Part shown: positions 6,593 to 8,197 of the stretch, piece by piece
Numbering within the stretch: the stretch's first letter is position 1
Layout: each line of letters starts with the position of its first letter
Assembly (NCBI GenBank): GCA_903827345.1
Contig: CAIKID010000001.1
Location: 1-8,197, forward strand
Source: an uncultured Actinomycetes bacterium
Lineage (GTDB): Bacteria > Actinomycetota > Actinomycetes > Nanopelagicales > Nanopelagicaceae
Reading direction: 5' to 3'
Length of the DNA: 8,197 nucleotides
Program-made: the position numbers and the translations under genes
Notes under the pieces: model-generated
Databases searched by the model: none
Seen by the model: only the letters and a program-made list of their open reading frames with translations
Told to the model about the DNA's origin: nothing

Positions 6593-6623
6593 CTCTTACC
6601 AAAGTAGTGAAGTGGAGTTGTAG

Positions 6624-7997
6624 ATGAGAAAGAAAGCCCTGCTAGCTTCTTTGACAGGAGCAATGGTCTTAATCGGAGGCTTGGTTGGCGTCGCAGTTCC
6701 AGCCAACGCTGGCGCTCGAAATGTCGTGATCTGGTCCAGTTTCAACGGCACAGGACTCGACCTGTGGAATGCAGCTGTTGCACGTGTCCAGGCTGCAAAT
6801 CCTGGAATTAAGATCACATCTGTCGGAAGTATCGATATGGCCAAATCTCTTGCGGCAATCAATGCAGGAACTGGCCCTGATCTATCTGTATCAAGTGGTT
6901 CTGGAAATCTAGGTTGGTTCTGCGGAACTGGCGCTTGGCAGGACATTTCCAAGATGGCTCGTAGCACGACAACGGGCCTCAATTTGGCCGCTACTTTTTC
7001 GCCAGCTTCACTGGCATCAACGACCTCAAATCACATTCGTTGCGGACTTCCGCTCAACACCGAGGTCTTTGGGTTGTTTTACAATAAAGATCTTTTAGCT
7101 AAGGCAGGCTTCACGGCACCGCCAAAGACAACAGATGAGCTAACGACAATGTCAAAGAAGCTAACAACCTTTGATGCCAATGGCGATATCAAGACCGCTG
7201 GATTCGTTCCTTGGGCTGGCTACTACGGCTTCGCTATGGATTCCATGTGGATGGGCCAGATGTTTGGCGCAAAGTGGTATTCGCTGGACGGAAAAGGCAC
7301 TTCTGGCTTCGGCGTTGACCCAGCTTGGGCCAAGGCATTTAACTGGCAGCACCATTTCATCGCCACAGTATTTGGTGGCGGAGATTTCGCAAAGGGCAGT
7401 CGCCTTGTCACAAAATTTGTCGCCGCTCGTGGCGATGAGTGGGGTACCAGTCATGACTTCATGACTGGTCGCGTTGCCATGAAGTGGGATGCAAACTGGA
7501 TGGCGCCACTGTTCTGTACTGGCGACTCTTGGGCCCTTGCATCTACTTGTACCGCAGGTCTTAACTTCGGTATCGCTCCATCTCCAGTTGCTCCAAACCT
7601 TGTAAGCACTCTTTATGGTGCTGGCGTAGCCGATGAACCTGCAATCGGGATATCTAAAGGTTCAAAAAATGTAAAAGATGCATGGACTGTAATGAAGGCC
7701 CTTGCTACTGATACAACTTTTGCAGCTGCATATGACGCCTACGGTGGGGCTCCATCGTCGTTGCTCTCCCCTCTGGCAAAGCCAAAAGGACAGCCAACAT
7801 GGTATGAGCCAATTTATTCAATCGCGAACAATCCGCTTTCGGGTTACCACACGATGCAAAATACCGGCGAACATCAAGAAGAAGGTCTGCTTCAGGACTT
7901 GATGGCTTCTTGGCAGGCGGGGCAAACACCTGATATCAACAAGGCTCTGAAGGACATCGGAACTCAGGTTAATCAGATCATCGCTGGCAATAAGTAA
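6624..7997 (+). CDS. Sugar ABC transporter substrate-binding protein, family 1 (CUT1 type)
   Basis: Secreted solute-binding protein for a carbohydrate importer, 457 residues. The ATG at 6624 has GGAG 6 nt upstream. The signal peptide has MRKK, a hydrophobic core about 8-25 and an AxA site PANA|GA (26-31); there is no lipobox cysteine. The mature part opens NVVIWSSFNGTG (33-44), usual for this fold. Family blocks: LPLNTEVFGLFYNKDLLAKAG (142-162), where the first lobe closes on the sugar; the calcium-loop-like DANGD (184-188); FMTGRVAMKWDANW (279-292); and AIGISKGSKNVKDAWTVMKAL (340-360). Cys100, Cys140, Cys298 and Cys309 could form two disulfides in the exported protein. Aromatic-rich stretches (W197, Y200, Y201, W209, W218) could stack on sugars. 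The permease follows 19 bp later in the same direction. Sugar unknown; family call very secure. Confidence 0.96.
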   Translation: MRKKALLASLTGAMVLIGGLVGVAVPANAGARNVVIWSSFNGTGLDLWNAAVARVQAANPGIKITSVGSIDMAKSLAAINAGTGPDLSVSSGSGNLGWFCGTGAWQDISKMARSTTTGLNLAATFSPASLASTTSNHIRCGLPLNTEVFGLFYNKDLLAKAGFTAPPKTTDELTTMSKKLTTFDANGDIKTAGFVPWAGYYGFAMDSMWMGQMFGAKWYSLDGKGTSGFGVDPAWAKAFNWQHHFIATVFGGGDFAKGSRLVTKFVAARGDEWGTSHDFMTGRVAMKWDANWMAPLFCTGDSWALASTCTAGLNFGIAPSPVAPNLVSTLYGAGVADEPAIGISKGSKNVKDAWTVMKALATDTTFAAAYDAYGGAPSSLLSPLAKPKGQPTWYEPIYSIANNPLSGYHTMQNTGEHQEEGLLQDLMASWQAGQTPDINKALKDIGTQVNQIIAGNK

Positions 7998-8016
7998 ATA
8001 GGGGAATATATAAAAA

Positions 8017-8197
8017 ATGGGTATCTCACCAGCAACACTTTTCTCTCCACGACGAAGTGGGGGGAGTGTTGCTGGCGAGCCTAAACACAAGAGGCTCAAG
8101 CGCCCACGGCTCTTTATCTTCTTATGTTTATCACCTTGGATCTTTGGAATGCTTGGATTCACGCTTTACCCCATGATCGCGAGTTTCTATCAATCAT
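8017..8197 (+). CDS. Sugar ABC transporter permease, MalF/UgpA-like (N-terminus only)
   Basis: First 60 residues of a CUT1 inner-membrane permease, running off the right edge. The cytoplasmic tail is basic (KHKRLKRPR, about 23-31), followed by a first membrane helix about 32-56. The block SPWIFGMLGFTLYPMIASFY (about 39-58) is highly typical of MalF/UgpA/MsmF proteins, where it reads like SPWLIGFLVFTLYPMIASLY. The ATG lies 19 bp after the binding-protein stop; AGGGG (8000-8004) is the nearest ribosome site but is 12 nt away, longer than usual. No other in-frame ATG, GTG or TTG occurs until the helix itself, so 8017 is the best start. A strong hairpin covers its early codons. Expected to work with the binding protein, a MalG-like partner and an MsmX-like ATPase, none in view. 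Confidence 0.9.
   Translation, partial: MGISPATLFSPRRSGGSVAGEPKHKRLKRPRLFIFLCLSPWIFGMLGFTLYPMIASFYQS
8025..8079 (+). repeat. Very strong stem-loop spanning codons 3-21 of the sugar permease
   Basis: CCAGCAACACT (8029-8039) is exactly complementary to AGTGTTGCTGG (8065-8075). Outside it, CTC (8025-8027) pairs with GAG (8077-8079) across one mismatch. Inside it, CTCTCCAC (8043-8050) pairs with GTGGGGGG (8057-8064), with G-U pairs, across a 3-nt T bulge and closing on a 6-nt loop. That makes about 22 pairs. No T run follows, so it is unlikely to be an intrinsic terminator. Such hairpins after binding-protein genes protect the upstream mRNA and lower permease output, as known for malE-malF. Here the stem lies inside the permease reading frame. 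Confidence 0.75.

Larger units (their letters stand above)
6479..6623. promoter_or_regulatory. Divergent control region between beta-propeller and sugar importer
   Basis: This 145-bp noncoding region serves two divergent genes. For the sugar side, TTGACT (6513-6518) is a good -35 but the matching -10, TAAGGT at 16 bp (6535-6540), is weak; GGAG at 6614-6617 is a well-spaced ribosome site. For the propeller side see the GATAAT element. Between them lie tandem dyads and a small hairpin, listed separately. TTACCT (6518-6523) is also an exact inverted copy of AGGTAA (6537-6542). The density of short symmetric elements suggests a regulator acting on both genes. Confidence 0.6.

Noticed and set aside
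7818..8162. Minus-strand open frame of 114 codons across the sugar-importer junction
   Set aside because: It is antisense to two well-supported genes and owes part of its length to the symmetric hairpin; no family features or ribosome site seen.

Overview
The window shows seven protein-coding genes, two of them cut by the window edges, on moderate-GC DNA with compact spacing and frequent GTG and TTG starts. Family content fits a heterotrophic bacterium that lives on dissolved peptides and sugars. Actinomycetota, perhaps a freshwater planktonic lineage, is my best guess, but it rests only on general style (base composition, alternative starts, secretion signals) and no marker gene proves it.

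Left block (1-3425, minus strand): an oligopeptide/dipeptide-type ABC importer transcribed leftward in the order binding protein (1839-3425), DppB-like permease (731-1744), DppC-like permease (1-734, C-terminus off the edge). The two permease genes overlap by the four bases GTGA. A long stem-loop (1770-1813) lies between the binding-protein gene and the permeases, where such elements often set a higher dose of binding protein. The ATPase genes are not in view and presumably lie beyond the left edge.

Middle block: a LysR-type regulator (3575-4486, plus) is divergent from the importer. The shared 149-bp region holds three direct copies and one inverted copy of TATGCCT, including a perfect 7-3-7 palindrome that fits the LysR T-N11-A rule. 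This is a strong candidate operator for both directions. A secreted LpqC/PHB-depolymerase-like esterase (4543-5466, plus) follows LysR after 56 bp; its start region carries an unusual overlapping mini-ORF.

Right block: a secreted TolB-like beta-propeller protein (5480-6478, minus) converges on the esterase with only 13 bp between the stops. It is divergent from a sugar ABC importer of the CUT1 type: binding protein (6624-7997) and the start of a MalF/UgpA-like permease (8017 onward). The divergent region has two tandem AGG-N3-CCT dyads spaced exactly 22 bp. A very strong hairpin (8025-8079) sits inside the first codons of the permease.

Together the window reads as a nutrient-scavenging locus: one secreted hydrolase, one secreted propeller, and two ABC importers with a local regulator. 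I see no mobile element, CRISPR array, tRNA or rRNA, and no clearly new defence or biosynthetic system. The most interesting signals are regulatory: the TATGCCT array, the tandem dyads, and the hairpin in the permease start. Both binding proteins lack a lipobox.
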